Of a stretch of 64,000 nt of DNA, positions 8,814 to 17,489 are shown one piece after another. How positions within the stretch are numbered: the stretch's first letter is position 1; each line of letters starts with the position of its first letter. Origin of the DNA: Chloroflexota bacterium. Its GTDB lineage: Bacteria; Chloroflexota; Limnocylindria; Limnocylindrales; CSP1-4. Both the position numbers and the translations under genes were made by a program. Location of the stretch: NCBI GenBank assembly GCA_005883615.1, contig VBEC01000073.1, positions 62,001-126,000 of the forward strand. Direction: 5' to 3'. The notes below the pieces were generated by a model. That model was not told the DNA's origin. It did no database searches and saw only the letters and a list, made by a program, of their open reading frames with translations.

Positions 8814-9755
8814 ATGCCAACCAGGATCAGGACAGGAGTGCTTCCGTGGGGCCAGTACACCGACTGGCCGTCACTGCAGCGCGCCGGCCGACGGACCGAC
8901 GAGCTGGGGTATGACTCGCTCTGGACGTGGGACCACCTCTACCCCATCCAGGGCGACTGGCGCGGCCCCATCTTCGAGGGCTACCTGACGCTGACGGGCT
9001 GGGCGGCGGTGACCAGCCGGGTGACGCTTGGGTTGATGGTCGGCGCCAACCCCTTCCGCAACCCGGCACTCACCGCGAAGATGGTCACGACGCTTGATCA
9101 CATCAGCGGGGGCCGGGCCGTCCTTGGCATCGGGGGCGCCTGGTTCGGGCGGGAGCACGAGGCCTACGGCATTGATTTCGGCTCGGGTTTCGGCGAGCGG
9201 CTCGACTGGCTCGACGAGGCCGTCGATCTCATGCGCCAGATGCTGCACGGGATGGACGCGACCGCACGCGGTCCGAGATACAAGGCGAAGCACGTCCGCA
9301 ACGACCCGCCGCCCCTCCAGGAGAAGCTGCCCATCCTGATCGGCGGCGACGGCGAGAAGAAGACCCTCCACACGGTCGCGAAGTACGCCGATGCCTGGAA
9401 CACCGGCGGCGACATCGACTTCGTTCGCCACAAGGACGAGGTGCTCCGGCGCTGGTGCTCGGAGGTCGGACGGGACGAGGCCGAGATCGAGCGGACGCTC
9501 GGGCTCGGCCTGGTGGTCCTTCGCGACAGTCCCGGCGAGGCGCGCCGCGCGGAGGAGGTCATCCGCGCGCAGCACCCGGGCTACGACGAGGCGGGCCGGA
9601 TCGGAACCCCACAACAGATCGCCGAGTGGCTCGTCCCCTACGTCGAGCTCGGGTTCCACCACATCTTTTTCGACCTGCCTGCGCCGTTCGACGACGAGAC
9701 GCTGGAGCGGTTCGTGGGTGAGGTCAAGCCGGCGCTCGAAAGCGCCGCTCGCTGA
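8814..9755 (+). CDS. LLM-class (F420-dependent type) oxidoreductase
   Basis: A 313-residue luciferase-like monooxygenase family protein. Typical features are the N-terminal RTGVLPWGQ strand, the helix RRTDELGYDSLWTWDHL, VTLGLMVGANPFRNPALTAKMVTTLD and the ISGGRAVLGIGGAW segment, plus LPILIGGDGEKKTLHTVAKYADAWN. This architecture corresponds to F420-dependent or FMN-dependent dehydrogenases; sequence alone does not settle the cofactor. GGAGAGG ends three bases before ATG 8814, which fixes the start; the longer open frame begins inside the mannosidase gene. It is 25 bases downstream of that gene and likely in the same transcript, perhaps oxidising a sugar lactone or an unrelated substrate. Confidence 0.85.
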   Translation: MPTRIRTGVLPWGQYTDWPSLQRAGRRTDELGYDSLWTWDHLYPIQGDWRGPIFEGYLTLTGWAAVTSRVTLGLMVGANPFRNPALTAKMVTTLDHISGGRAVLGIGGAWFGREHEAYGIDFGSGFGERLDWLDEAVDLMRQMLHGMDATARGPRYKAKHVRNDPPPLQEKLPILIGGDGEKKTLHTVAKYADAWNTGGDIDFVRHKDEVLRRWCSEVGRDEAEIERTLGLGLVVLRDSPGEARRAEEVIRAQHPGYDEAGRIGTPQQIAEWLVPYVELGFHHIFFDLPAPFDDETLERFVGEVKPALESAAR

Positions 9756-9775
9756 TCGCCCCCGCACCGGCTCCG

Positions 9776-10561
9776 ATGCCCGAGGATGGACGCCGGGTTG
9801 CGGAGCTCTCCTATTTCTTTCCGGCGCACAACGAAGAGGCGAACCTGGGGCCGCTGGTCGGTGAGGCCCTGCTCGAGCTGCCCCGGCTGGCCGAGCGCTT
9901 CGAGATCGTGATCGTCGACGACGGGTCGCGCGATGAGACGCCGGCCATCGCCGATCGGCTCGCCGCTCAGCAGCCAGATCTCGTTCGCGTCGTCCACCAT
10001 GCGACGAACCTCGGATACGGCGAGGCGTTGCGATCGGGCTTCAGAGCGGCGCGCTTCGATCTGATTGCTTTCACCGACGGGGATCGCCAGTTCCGCGTGG
10101 CCGATCTTGGGCTGCTGCTCACCCGGCTCGCGCAGGACGATCTCCCTGATGTCGTCGCGGGCTACCGGCAGAAGCGGGCCGATCCGCCAATTCGAACCGC
10201 GTACGCCCGGGCGTACCGACTGGCGAACGGGATCTTCTTCGGACTTACCGTGCGCGACGTGGACTGCGCCTGCAAAGTCTTCCGGCGCGACGTGCTGGGG
10301 AACGTTCGCGTGGAGTCGGGCGGGGCCTTCTTCTCGGCCGAGCTGTTGATCAAGCTACGGGCCCGCGGGAGCAGGCTCGTGGAGGTCGGCGTTCCGCATC
10401 ATCCGCGTACGGCGGGGTCGCCGAGTGGCGCTCGGCCGGCGGTGGTTGCCCGCGCGGTCAAGGACTTCTGGTTGCTCAGGCTGCGGCTCTGGGCAAACCG
10501 CGAAAAGGCTCTTCGCCGCGGGGTCCCACTCGTGACATCACCGGACGCGGCGACCGGCTGA
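9776..10561 (+). CDS. Family 2 glycosyltransferase
   Basis: A 261-residue GT-A fold transferase of the dolichyl-phosphate-mannose synthase/ArnC type. It has the N-terminal SYFFPAHNEEANLGPLV, the nucleotide-binding VIVDDGSRDET, and the DxD-type TDGDRQFRVADL motif. There are no long C-terminal membrane helices; a short hydrophobic DFWLLRLRLWANR helix lies near the end. It probably transfers a sugar from a nucleotide donor to a polyprenyl phosphate or another acceptor. The gene follows the LLM oxidoreductase by 20 bases and appears to be the last gene of the sugar operon; the next gene is on the other strand. Confidence 0.87.
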   Translation: MPEDGRRVAELSYFFPAHNEEANLGPLVGEALLELPRLAERFEIVIVDDGSRDETPAIADRLAAQQPDLVRVVHHATNLGYGEALRSGFRAARFDLIAFTDGDRQFRVADLGLLLTRLAQDDLPDVVAGYRQKRADPPIRTAYARAYRLANGIFFGLTVRDVDCACKVFRRDVLGNVRVESGGAFFSAELLIKLRARGSRLVEVGVPHHPRTAGSPSGARPAVVARAVKDFWLLRLRLWANREKALRRGVPLVTSPDAATG

Positions 10562-10571
10562 AGGAGCCGGG

Positions 10572-11186
10572 CTACTCGGGCGTCGGGCCTTCGCGTTTTT
10601 CACCTTCCTGGTCCACGCCCAGCGAATTCACGAACTCCCGGAACACCTCGAGTCGCGGATCGTTGAGCCGCGCCTTGCCTGGCCTCCCCTCGCGTTCCTC
10701 GGCAGGCGGCCCGCTCCGCGGTTTGGCCACCTCGCCCTCCTCCAGGATGCCGGCATCCTCGTCCTCGTCCGCCGCCTCGGGCGCCACGCCCGCTCGCTCG
10801 AGCACCTCCTCTGCCGCGTAGATCTCCGCGCCGGTACGCACCGCGAGCGCGACGGCGTCGGAGGGGCGGGAATCGATCTCCACTGGTCGCCCGCCGGCGT
10901 CGAGCAGGAGCCGGGCCCGGAACGTCTCGTCAGCCAGGTCCGCGATGACCACACGGCGGACGGTGACGCCTAGCTCCTCGAGGGTAGCGGCGAAGAGGTC
11001 GTGGGTGAGGGGCCGCTCCGGAGCGAGGCCCTGGAGCTTCATCGCGATCGCATTGGCTTCCCACGGCCCGATCCAGATGGGCAGGTACCGCTCGCGGCCG
11101 CTTTCCTTGAGGATCACAACGTGCTGACTATTGAGCATGTGAACGCGCACGCTCTCGACCATCATCTCCACGAGCCGGTCGGACAT
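10572..11186 (-). CDS. Bifunctional nuclease family protein (DUF151)
   Basis: A 204-residue protein. Residues 1-140 match the bifunctional nuclease/DUF151 domain: MVESVRVHMLNSQHVVILKE, YLPIWIGPWEANAIAMKLQG, RPLTHDLFAATLEELG and the hallmark VEIDSRPSDAVALAVRTGAEIYAAEEVL. A charged, low-complexity C-terminal tail of ~60 residues (EDEDAGILEEGEVAKPRSGPP) follows, which many actinobacterial and Chloroflexota homologues lack. The family has DNase and RNase activity in plants and a Thermotoga structure; its bacterial role is not well defined. It lies seven bases after the rhomboid gene on the same strand and is probably cotranscribed. Confidence 0.88.
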   Translation of the reverse strand: MSDRLVEMMVESVRVHMLNSQHVVILKESGRERYLPIWIGPWEANAIAMKLQGLAPERPLTHDLFAATLEELGVTVRRVVIADLADETFRARLLLDAGGRPVEIDSRPSDAVALAVRTGAEIYAAEEVLERAGVAPEAADEDEDAGILEEGEVAKPRSGPPAEEREGRPGKARLNDPRLEVFREFVNSLGVDQEGEKREGPTPE

Positions 11187-11193
11187 GCTCCGA

Positions 11194-11901
11194 TTATCCC
11201 ACGCCGTATCGTGGCTGCCGTCGAAGACGGATCAGGACGCCGACGACGAGGCCCAGCGCGAATCCGCCGATGTGGGCGAAGAAGGCTACGCCGCCGGCGT
11301 TCGCGCTCGGCCCACCAAGGCTCGTGAAGCCATCGATGATCTGCAGGACGAACCAGAAGCCCAGGACCACGAGGGCGGGAACGGGGATGAGCTGGTAGAA
11401 GAAGCCCAGGAACACGAGCGACAGGATTCGCGCGCCCGGATACAGCACGAGGTAGGCGCCGAGCACCGCGGCGATGGCACCCGAAGCGCCGATCAACGGC
11501 TGCTGCGAGCGAGGGTCGATGGCCACCTGCGCGAGCACTGCGGCCAAACCTCCGGCCAGGTAGAACAGCACGAAGCCCGGTCGACCCAGCCGGTCCTCGA
11601 TGTTGTTACCGAAGATCCACAGGTACAGCATGTTCCCTAGCAGATGCAGCACGCTGCCATGCAGGAACATGCTCGTCAGGACCGTGGCCAGCACGACCCA
11701 GTCAAGGGCCCCACGCGCGATGTCGTCCGTTAGCCGGGCGGGCACGAGGCCGTGTTCGGTCAGGAAAGCCTCGAAGCCGCCGTCGCCGCCGCTCGCCTGC
11801 AGGTACAGCTCGTAGGCGAAGACCAGGAAGCAGGCGACGATGATCGCAATCGTGACGTAGGGCGTCCGCCGGGTCGGATTGGCGTCCCGGAGGGGGATCA
11901 C
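11194..11901 (-). CDS. Rhomboid-family intramembrane serine protease
   Basis: A 235-residue membrane protein with about six helices. The rhomboid signatures are visible: SMFLHGSVLHLLGNMLYLWIFG on helix 2, catalytic Ser in PLIGASGAIAAVLGAYL, and catalytic His in AFFAHIGGFALGLVVG. It should cleave transmembrane substrates within the membrane. I take GTG 11901 (start VIPLRDANPTRRTPYVTI), which lies a few bases after the stop of the upstream gene; the open frame extends further upstream but that part overlaps the neighbouring gene. The adjacent gene encodes a single-pass membrane protein that could be a substrate or partner; this is inference. Confidence 0.9.
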   Translation of the reverse strand: MIPLRDANPTRRTPYVTIAIIVACFLVFAYELYLQASGGDGGFEAFLTEHGLVPARLTDDIARGALDWVVLATVLTSMFLHGSVLHLLGNMLYLWIFGNNIEDRLGRPGFVLFYLAGGLAAVLAQVAIDPRSQQPLIGASGAIAAVLGAYLVLYPGARILSLVFLGFFYQLIPVPALVVLGFWFVLQIIDGFTSLGGPSANAGGVAFFAHIGGFALGLVVGVLIRLRRQPRYGVG

Positions 11902-11908
11902 GTGGGCA

Positions 11909-14182
11909 TCACGGCTTGGGGCTGGCCTTCGTACCCTTCGACGGTGATGGCGACGGCTTCGGGGAGGGGGAGGGTGCCGGGCTGCCCTGGCTCTCTGTGA
12001 CGGCCTGGAGGACCGTGCTCCCCAGCCGGTTGCCGTCGATCCAGATGATCGACCCTGGGGCGCCCCCGGCACCCGGCAGGAAATAGATCCCTCGCAGGTC
12101 CTTCCAGCCGGGGTCGCCGTTCGCCAGGCGGTATTGCTCCTTGAACGTGCCGCTTGGCTCATCGAGGGCGACGATTCGGGCCGACGTGCGGTCGTACACG
12201 AAAAGCGTGCCCGAGGTGGGCTCTCCGGTCCCCGTCACGAGCGTGTACGTGGGTGCCGGACGAATAACGTCATCGCCGGGGCCGCCGTTGTGCGAGCCGG
12301 GCGGGTCGGGCTTCCAGTCGGCGGTGGGCACGACCCGGCGGATAGCGCCGCCCTGCGTGAGAAAGATGTTGAAGTCGATGTACATCGACGTGACGTCGTC
12401 CACCTTCTGGTTGGTAGGCAGGCGCCGTGTGGGCGGCGCGGGGTAGCCGCTGCCGTCGATAGCCGGGGTGTAGGTCAATACCTGCTGCTCGGATGGATCC
12501 ACCACATACAGGTTGTAGAGGCCGGCCTGCGGATCGCGAATGAAGGTGCCGATAGCGCGGACGTCTGTGCCCCAGGCTGTGGCGTTCTTGATCCGGACGC
12601 GAGTAAATGTCCCGCGGCCATGGGTGTCAGCAGGGCGCCAGCGCCAGACCGTGTTCTTGCTGTCGAGGATGAGCAGGTCACGGGCACCCGTGGCGAGCAA
12701 GCGCGGCTCGGCGGCGATCGCACCCGCGTAGCGCCCGCCAGCGCGAAGCAACGCCGTGGCCTTCTTGGTCGAGGGATCGATGCGGAAAACCGTCTTCGAC
12801 GCGTGGTCGAGGACATACGGCGCTCCGTCGGGTCCCCGCACGAGCGCCCTGAGGTCGGGCGGCGTCTTGGACTGGGGGAAGGTGAACAGGATTGTGCTGT
12901 TGACGGGCTTGACCTTGAATAGCTGGTCCAGGCCGCCCAGCACCTGCCGCCGGAGGGGCGCCAGGACGTCTTCGGACAGGCCGGCGCCCTTGGCAGCCGC
13001 CAGACGCTGGTAGGCGTCGCCCAGCAGCCTGGTGGCCGCTGCCGGGTCGGAATCGATCAGGTTGACGCCGGGTCCATAGACCTGCCTGATGTCGTTCTGT
13101 GCGGCCGCCAGCGCCTGCTGGGCCGCGCTCAGCGAATCGAGGCGGTTGATGTTCGTTGGGGGAGCCCACATCGAGACGCCGAGTCCGAGCGTCGCCGCGA
13201 ACAGCAGAAAGGCAAGCAGGGCGATCGCCGCTCGCCGCTGCGATTCTCGCCGGGAGGACAGCGGTGTCACCTGGTGACGGGCGGGCGCCCGGCGTGGAAG
13301 CAGGTCCTGCAGTCGTCGGAATCCTCCACCAAATGCGTTGCCCGCCGCGGTGCGAGCGGCGCGCGCCGAGTCTCGGGCAGCAGTAACACCCTCGGTGACC
13401 GTGTCCGCAAGCGGGATAGGCGATCGATCGGGTGCGCCGGCGAGAGGCTCGGGCGGCCTGACCGGCACCAGGGTGCGCTGTTTGCTCGTCACCGCCACCT
13501 CGGTCGCCTCGAGCGCGATCGCGCCGTCGCTGCCCGACCCGTCGGCCGCGAGGAAACGATGGTGCAGATGGTCGACGGCCGACTGCGGATGGAGAGTCAC
13601 CATCGCATCCTTGAGCTCGTCCGGGCCCAGCCGCGCCATCACGTTGGGCGAGATGAGAACGAGCGAATCGCCGACGCTCAGCTCCCCTCGCCACACGTCC
13701 GGCTCGAGCTCTGCCGCGGGCAAACCCCGATCGCGGTGTGGATCCGGCAGCGTCGACAATCGTGCGCCACGGATGAGGTACGCCTCGGCCGGCCCAACCG
13801 TGGCCACGTACAGCTCATTGCCGCGCACGACTGCGACTGCCACTCCGACCGGCCCGGCGCCGTCTTCCGCGCCACCGGACGGCAGCCGATCCCCAAGGTG
13901 GACGAGACGCTTGTTGGCCAGCCGGATGGCTTTTTCCAGGCACACCCGGATCCCGGCCGACTCGTCGTAGTAGTACTCGCTGCGGATCGTGTCGGCCACC
14001 AGGCGAGTCGCCTCGCGGATGCGTCCACCCACGGCGTTGCCCGTGATGAGCAGGTACAGGTTTCCCTTGGAGCGGGCGACCGAGCCGACATTCGGCTCGA
14101 CGACGACGAGCGTGTCGGGCGAGTCGGAGACGCGATCGGCATCGGGCACGACGCCGAGCTTCATCTGGAGCCGAACGGCCAT
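11909..14182 (-). CDS. Membrane protein with degenerate PP2C-like domain and extracytoplasmic propeller-like region
   Basis: A 757-residue protein with three parts. Residues ~25-240 resemble the PPM/PP2C phosphatase fold (LYLLITGNAVGGRI, GNELYVATVGPAEAYLIRGARL, LSVGDSLVLISPNVMARLG, GSGSDGAIALEATEV), but the acidic metal ligands expected at these motifs are replaced (TGNAVGG for DGxGG, SPNV for SDGL). One membrane helix follows at ~318-340 (AAIALLAFLLFAATLGLGVSMW). The remaining ~410 residues are extracytoplasmic with repeated beta-strand patterns (APYVLDHASKTVFRIDPSTKKA, DLLILDSKNTVWRWRP) suggesting an NHL-like propeller, ending in a Pro/Ser/Lys tail. The likely topology is a cytoplasmic pseudophosphatase linked to an outside sensor. 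Catalytic activity is doubtful. Confidence 0.6.
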   Translation of the reverse strand: MAVRLQMKLGVVPDADRVSDSPDTLVVVEPNVGSVARSKGNLYLLITGNAVGGRIREATRLVADTIRSEYYYDESAGIRVCLEKAIRLANKRLVHLGDRLPSGGAEDGAGPVGVAVAVVRGNELYVATVGPAEAYLIRGARLSTLPDPHRDRGLPAAELEPDVWRGELSVGDSLVLISPNVMARLGPDELKDAMVTLHPQSAVDHLHHRFLAADGSGSDGAIALEATEVAVTSKQRTLVPVRPPEPLAGAPDRSPIPLADTVTEGVTAARDSARAARTAAGNAFGGGFRRLQDLLPRRAPARHQVTPLSSRRESQRRAAIALLAFLLFAATLGLGVSMWAPPTNINRLDSLSAAQQALAAAQNDIRQVYGPGVNLIDSDPAAATRLLGDAYQRLAAAKGAGLSEDVLAPLRRQVLGGLDQLFKVKPVNSTILFTFPQSKTPPDLRALVRGPDGAPYVLDHASKTVFRIDPSTKKATALLRAGGRYAGAIAAEPRLLATGARDLLILDSKNTVWRWRPADTHGRGTFTRVRIKNATAWGTDVRAIGTFIRDPQAGLYNLYVVDPSEQQVLTYTPAIDGSGYPAPPTRRLPTNQKVDDVTSMYIDFNIFLTQGGAIRRVVPTADWKPDPPGSHNGGPGDDVIRPAPTYTLVTGTGEPTSGTLFVYDRTSARIVALDEPSGTFKEQYRLANGDPGWKDLRGIYFLPGAGGAPGSIIWIDGNRLGSTVLQAVTESQGSPAPSPSPKPSPSPSKGTKASPKP

Positions 14183-14289
14183 GCGGGCCTCTCGTGATCG
14201 GGCGGGCGAGGGATGGGCACGACCCGGGCGAGCGAGCGACGCCGCAGGCCGTCGACGCTCACCCCGAGGGCGGCTGGCAGGTGCCGGCG

Positions 14290-14295
14290 ATTATA
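14290..14295 (-). promoter_or_regulatory. Possible -10 element for the 14182-10572 operon
   Basis: TATAAT reads on the minus strand at 14295-14290, overlapping the stop codon of the DUF721 gene and about 110 bases before the PP2C-like gene. No good -35 is visible at the expected spacing, so this is a weak promoter call. Confidence 0.35.
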
Positions 14296-14620
14296 CGCGC
14301 GGCTCGGGCCGCCGAACCCGGATGGCCAGCTCGCCGGCCGGCAGGCCACCAGGTGCGGCGCGGAATGCGGCCAGGAGCTCCGGTGCCCGGAGGCGCAGCT
14401 CCTGGGCCACGATCGACGAGTCTGCCTCGAGCAGCAGCACGCCGCGCTCAACGCGCAGCAGCCGGCTCGAACCGGTAGCCGCGGGGACGTGCTCGGCAAC
14501 GATCGCCGTCCAGGTCCCGCCGGCACGAGCCAGGCGGAGCTCGTCCTCGAGCCCTAGGCGGCGTGCCGTTTCCGGGAGCAGGTCACCGATTCGCTGCATC
14601 GGCCGTCGGCGCATCGTCAC
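14291..14620 (-). CDS. DUF721 domain protein
   Basis: A 109-residue DUF721 protein (DciA-related in part of the family), typically found next to recF/gyrB near the origin. The N-terminal helix RIGDLLPETARRLGLEDELRLARAGGTWTAIV and the strand pair LLRVERGVLLLEADSSIVAQELRLR match the family. In other bacteria DciA-like DUF721 proteins help load the replicative helicase; whether this short version does so is inference. The GTG start overlaps the recF stop (GTGA), which indicates translational coupling with recF. Confidence 0.85.
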   Translation of the reverse strand: MTMRRRPMQRIGDLLPETARRLGLEDELRLARAGGTWTAIVAEHVPAATGSSRLLRVERGVLLLEADSSIVAQELRLRAPELLAAFRAAPGGLPAGELAIRVRRPEPRV

Positions 14621-15804
14621 GACCGGGCCTCCGGGGCGACCGGCTGCTTGGGCCCGATGAGGCGAGCCCCACGATCGAGTTCGGACGGCAGAGCGGGCTC
14701 GACCTGCCAGCTCGTCGCATGGGCACGCAGCTCGGGATCTAGGTCGGCCAGGGTCGTGGTCGTCACGACGGCCTGCGGGAGTGCCGCGATCCGGCGGACG
14801 AGGTGCGCGCGGCGCTCGAGATCGAGCTCGGAGAAGACGTCGTCGAGCAACAGCAGTGGTGGCCTCCCGTCGAGTGCGGTCAGCAGGTCGAGCTCCGCGA
14901 GCTTGAACGCCAGGATGGCCGTCCGCTGCTGGCCGCGCGAGGCAAATGTCGCCAGGTCGCGTCCGGCCTGCTCGAAGACGACGTCATCGCGGTGCGGGCC
15001 GATGAGGGTCGTCCCGTTCCAGATCTCCTTCTCGGCGGTCTCGACCAGCCGGCGGGCGAGAGCATCTCGCGGGATTTCCCCGGGCAGGGTCGGTGCGTTC
15101 GTGGCGTAGGTCAGGCTCAGACGGGCGTCGCGAGCCTCCTCGGGCGCGATCTCGGCGTGGGCGGCTCGGATCGGATCGGCAAGCTCCTCGAGCAGCGCCA
15201 GTCGCGCTGCCACGATCGCTCCGCCGGCCTCCAGTAGCGTCTCAGTCCAGAACGGGAGCTCGTCCCTGGAGGCCTGCTCTTCGCGAATCGCTCGAAGGAG
15301 GCTATTGCGCTGGGCCAGCGCCCGACCGTAGCTTGTGAGGTCGCGCACGTAGGCCGGCGACCGTTGACTGGCGATCGCATCGATCGCCGAACGGCGGAGC
15401 GCGGGAGGTCCCGTTACCAGCAACATTTCTTCGGGCGCGAACACGACCACGCGCAGCAGCCCCAGCAGTCCGCTCGCACGCCTGCCCACGCCGTTCACAC
15501 GGATCCGCTTGCGGCCCGGGGTGCCCTGAGCTGGGCCGGCCACGCCGGGCCGCACGATTGCGACCTCGATGGCGGTCCCATCACCGAGGGCACCCTCGAC
15601 TCTGGCCAGATCCGCTCCCCATCTGACGAGCTCCGTGTCGGTCGTCGTCCGGTGCGATCGGCCAACCGCCAGCAGGACCACGGCCTCGACCAGGCTCGTC
15701 TTTCCGGCGGCGTTCGGCCCCCACACGATGTGCGGTCCCCGTCCGAACGCGACCTCAAGCGTCCCGTACCCCCGCAGGTTACGGATCGTCAGTGAGTCCA
15801 GCAC
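14617..15804 (-). CDS. recF: DNA replication and repair protein RecF
   Basis: A 395-residue SMC-like ATPase that helps load RecA at single-strand gaps. Walker A is GPNAAGKT at residues 29-36, and Walker B with the D-loop is LLLLDDVFSELD near the C-terminus, preceded by the ABC-type signature region ASRGQQRTAIL. The start is taken at GTG 15804, giving VLDSLTIRNLRGYG, which aligns with the usual RecF beginning; the open frame continues upstream into dnaN but lacks family similarity there. The order dnaA-dnaN-recF-DUF721 is the classical origin arrangement; gyrB, its usual next neighbour, has moved to 44-46 kb. Confidence 0.95.
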   Translation of the reverse strand: MLDSLTIRNLRGYGTLEVAFGRGPHIVWGPNAAGKTSLVEAVVLLAVGRSHRTTTDTELVRWGADLARVEGALGDGTAIEVAIVRPGVAGPAQGTPGRKRIRVNGVGRRASGLLGLLRVVVFAPEEMLLVTGPPALRRSAIDAIASQRSPAYVRDLTSYGRALAQRNSLLRAIREEQASRDELPFWTETLLEAGGAIVAARLALLEELADPIRAAHAEIAPEEARDARLSLTYATNAPTLPGEIPRDALARRLVETAEKEIWNGTTLIGPHRDDVVFEQAGRDLATFASRGQQRTAILAFKLAELDLLTALDGRPPLLLLDDVFSELDLERRAHLVRRIAALPQAVVTTTTLADLDPELRAHATSWQVEPALPSELDRGARLIGPKQPVAPEARS

Positions 15805-15877
15805 CTGCCCAACCGAAATGACACTCGCGCTCGGAGGTCCGAGGCGCAGCTCCCCGACGCCATCGGCCCGAGGATTT

Positions 15878-16996
15878 TCAGGAAGTCGTCCGGACGGGCA
15901 TGACCACGTGGACGTACTGGTCGTCCCCGACCGGTTTGAACACACCCGGCGAGAGAGGACCGTTCAGCTCGAGCGCAAACTGCTCTGCATCGACGTACTG
16001 CAGGACGTCCGACAGGTAGCGCGCGTTGAAGGCGATCGTGGTCCCATCTCCCTCCAGCGCTGCCTCGACGCCACCCTCGTAATCCCCGATCTCCGCGTTG
16101 GCGCTCACGGTCACCTCCGCCTCGCCGTTGCCACCGATCTGGAGCTTCACGATGTTTGCGGCATTGCTCGCGATGAAGGCCGCGGGGCGCAGTGCTTTGA
16201 GCAGCTCCTCGCGCTCGAGGACCGCGCGGGTCGTGTGGGACTCGGGCAGCACCTGTTGGTAGTTGGGGAACTGCCCGTCGATCAGTCGGCTGACGAGGTC
16301 GATCCCCTCGAGGTGGAACAGCACCTGGTTGCGGGCGGGCGCGAGGACCACGTCGACCGGATCATCGGTGTCGCCCAGGATCCGGACCAGCTCGGTCAAG
16401 GAGCGGGCGGGAATCACCAGGCGAGTGTCCTCGACCGCATCAAGGACGGGAATGGTCTTCACGGCTATCCGGTAGTTGTCGGCGGCCGCCAGGGTTACAC
16501 GGTCGCCCTCGAAGTGGACCAGCACGCCGGTCAGAATCGGGCGTGCCTCGTCGCTGGCTGCCGCGAAAGCTGTCTCCGACAGCGCCCGGCGAAGGACCTT
16601 CTGGCTGATTCGGGTTGTCGGTCGTTCTCCCGCCGTAGGAATAGCCGGGAACTCGTCCGCGTCGATGCCGCGAAGGTGCGCGGTGAACCGTCCAGCGCGT
16701 AGGAGGAGGGTATCCGGAGCCTGCACCTCGAGCTCCACTCGCTCGCTGCCGCCCAGTGACGACACGATGTCCGACAGCAGCTTGGCGGGCACGGTCGTGG
16801 ATCCGTCAACGTCGATCTTGCCCGGGACCCAGACGGTGATACCGATCTCGAGGTTCGTCGCAGTGAGCTTGAGGCCGGCGTCCTCGGTTCGAAGCAGCAC
16901 GTTCGCCAGGACGGGCAGCGTGCTGCGTGTCGATACGGCTCGGCTGACGACCGCCAGCCCGCGCGCCAGGTTCTCCTGCATGACCGAGAGTTTCAC
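15878..16996 (-). CDS. dnaN: DNA polymerase III beta sliding clamp
   Basis: A 372-residue sliding clamp of normal length, made of three similar domains. The N-terminus MKLSVMQENLARGLAVVSRAVSTR, the segments LPVLANVLL, LFHLEGIDLVSRLIDGQFPNYQQVLP and FNARYLSDVLQYVDAEQFALELNG, and the C-terminal HVVMPVRTTS are diagnostic. It encircles DNA as a dimer and tethers the replicative polymerase. ATG 16996 is the natural start. It is separated from dnaA by 493 bases that contain the candidate replication origin. Confidence 0.97.
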   Translation of the reverse strand: MKLSVMQENLARGLAVVSRAVSTRSTLPVLANVLLRTEDAGLKLTATNLEIGITVWVPGKIDVDGSTTVPAKLLSDIVSSLGGSERVELEVQAPDTLLLRAGRFTAHLRGIDADEFPAIPTAGERPTTRISQKVLRRALSETAFAAASDEARPILTGVLVHFEGDRVTLAAADNYRIAVKTIPVLDAVEDTRLVIPARSLTELVRILGDTDDPVDVVLAPARNQVLFHLEGIDLVSRLIDGQFPNYQQVLPESHTTRAVLEREELLKALRPAAFIASNAANIVKLQIGGNGEAEVTVSANAEIGDYEGGVEAALEGDGTTIAFNARYLSDVLQYVDAEQFALELNGPLSPGVFKPVGDDQYVHVVMPVRTTS

Positions 16997-17076
16997 GTCG
17001 GATTCACTCCAGTGACGAGTGCGCCCTCGAAAGTGCCGGTGCGGATCGGGAGGTTCGAGGCGGGCAGGTGCCCGGA

Positions 17077-17402
17077 TCCACGCGACCGGTGGGTGGATTG
17101 TCTCTCTATCTTCTCACTCCGTCATCACCGTAATCATGGCGTGGACGGAGTGGACATCCCTGCGTGGCCCTGATTGCCAGCTTGGTGGATGGGCCCATCG
17201 CCGGAGTGGACGATTCAACCCGGAAATGACGCGAGCCTGTGAGCCCTCTGTGGACGGCCGGCGTGTCTGCCAGCCCGGAGCCTCGGTCCGCTCATCGGAC
17301 CTCCACAGCCAAGCCGCGATTCTCAACCGAACCCGCCCAGACGTAGCGCGCCGTTGTCCACAACCGCCAGGGGTTCTCCACCGAATCGGGCGTTTTTTCC
17401 AC
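17077..17402. other. Candidate chromosomal origin oriC in the dnaA-dnaN spacer
   Basis: The 493-base gap between dnaN and dnaA holds eleven copies of the DnaA-box core TCCAC/GTGGA: 17077, 17093, 17141, 17150, 17185, 17206, 17250, 17302, 17357, 17377 and 17398. The best full box is TTGTCCACA at 17354-17362. Six consecutive GTGGA copies on the left (17093-17254) face four TCCAC copies on the right (17302-17402), giving two opposed arrays. A relatively A+T-richer stretch lies at 17097-17137. Chance would give fewer than one copy of such a five-base core on both strands in this length. The call as oriC is inference from the cluster and location. Confidence 0.75.
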
Positions 17403-17489
17403 CCAGGAGGCGTCGGGATCATCCGGGTGCTGGCCAGATCGTTGCGGTGGCGTTGCAGCCGAGCCAGGCCTTGGGGCTGGGCCAAACCC

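Noticed and set aside
16990-17000. parS half-site GTTTCACGT at the dnaN start
   Set aside because: The other half is not conserved; it simply encodes the start of DnaN.
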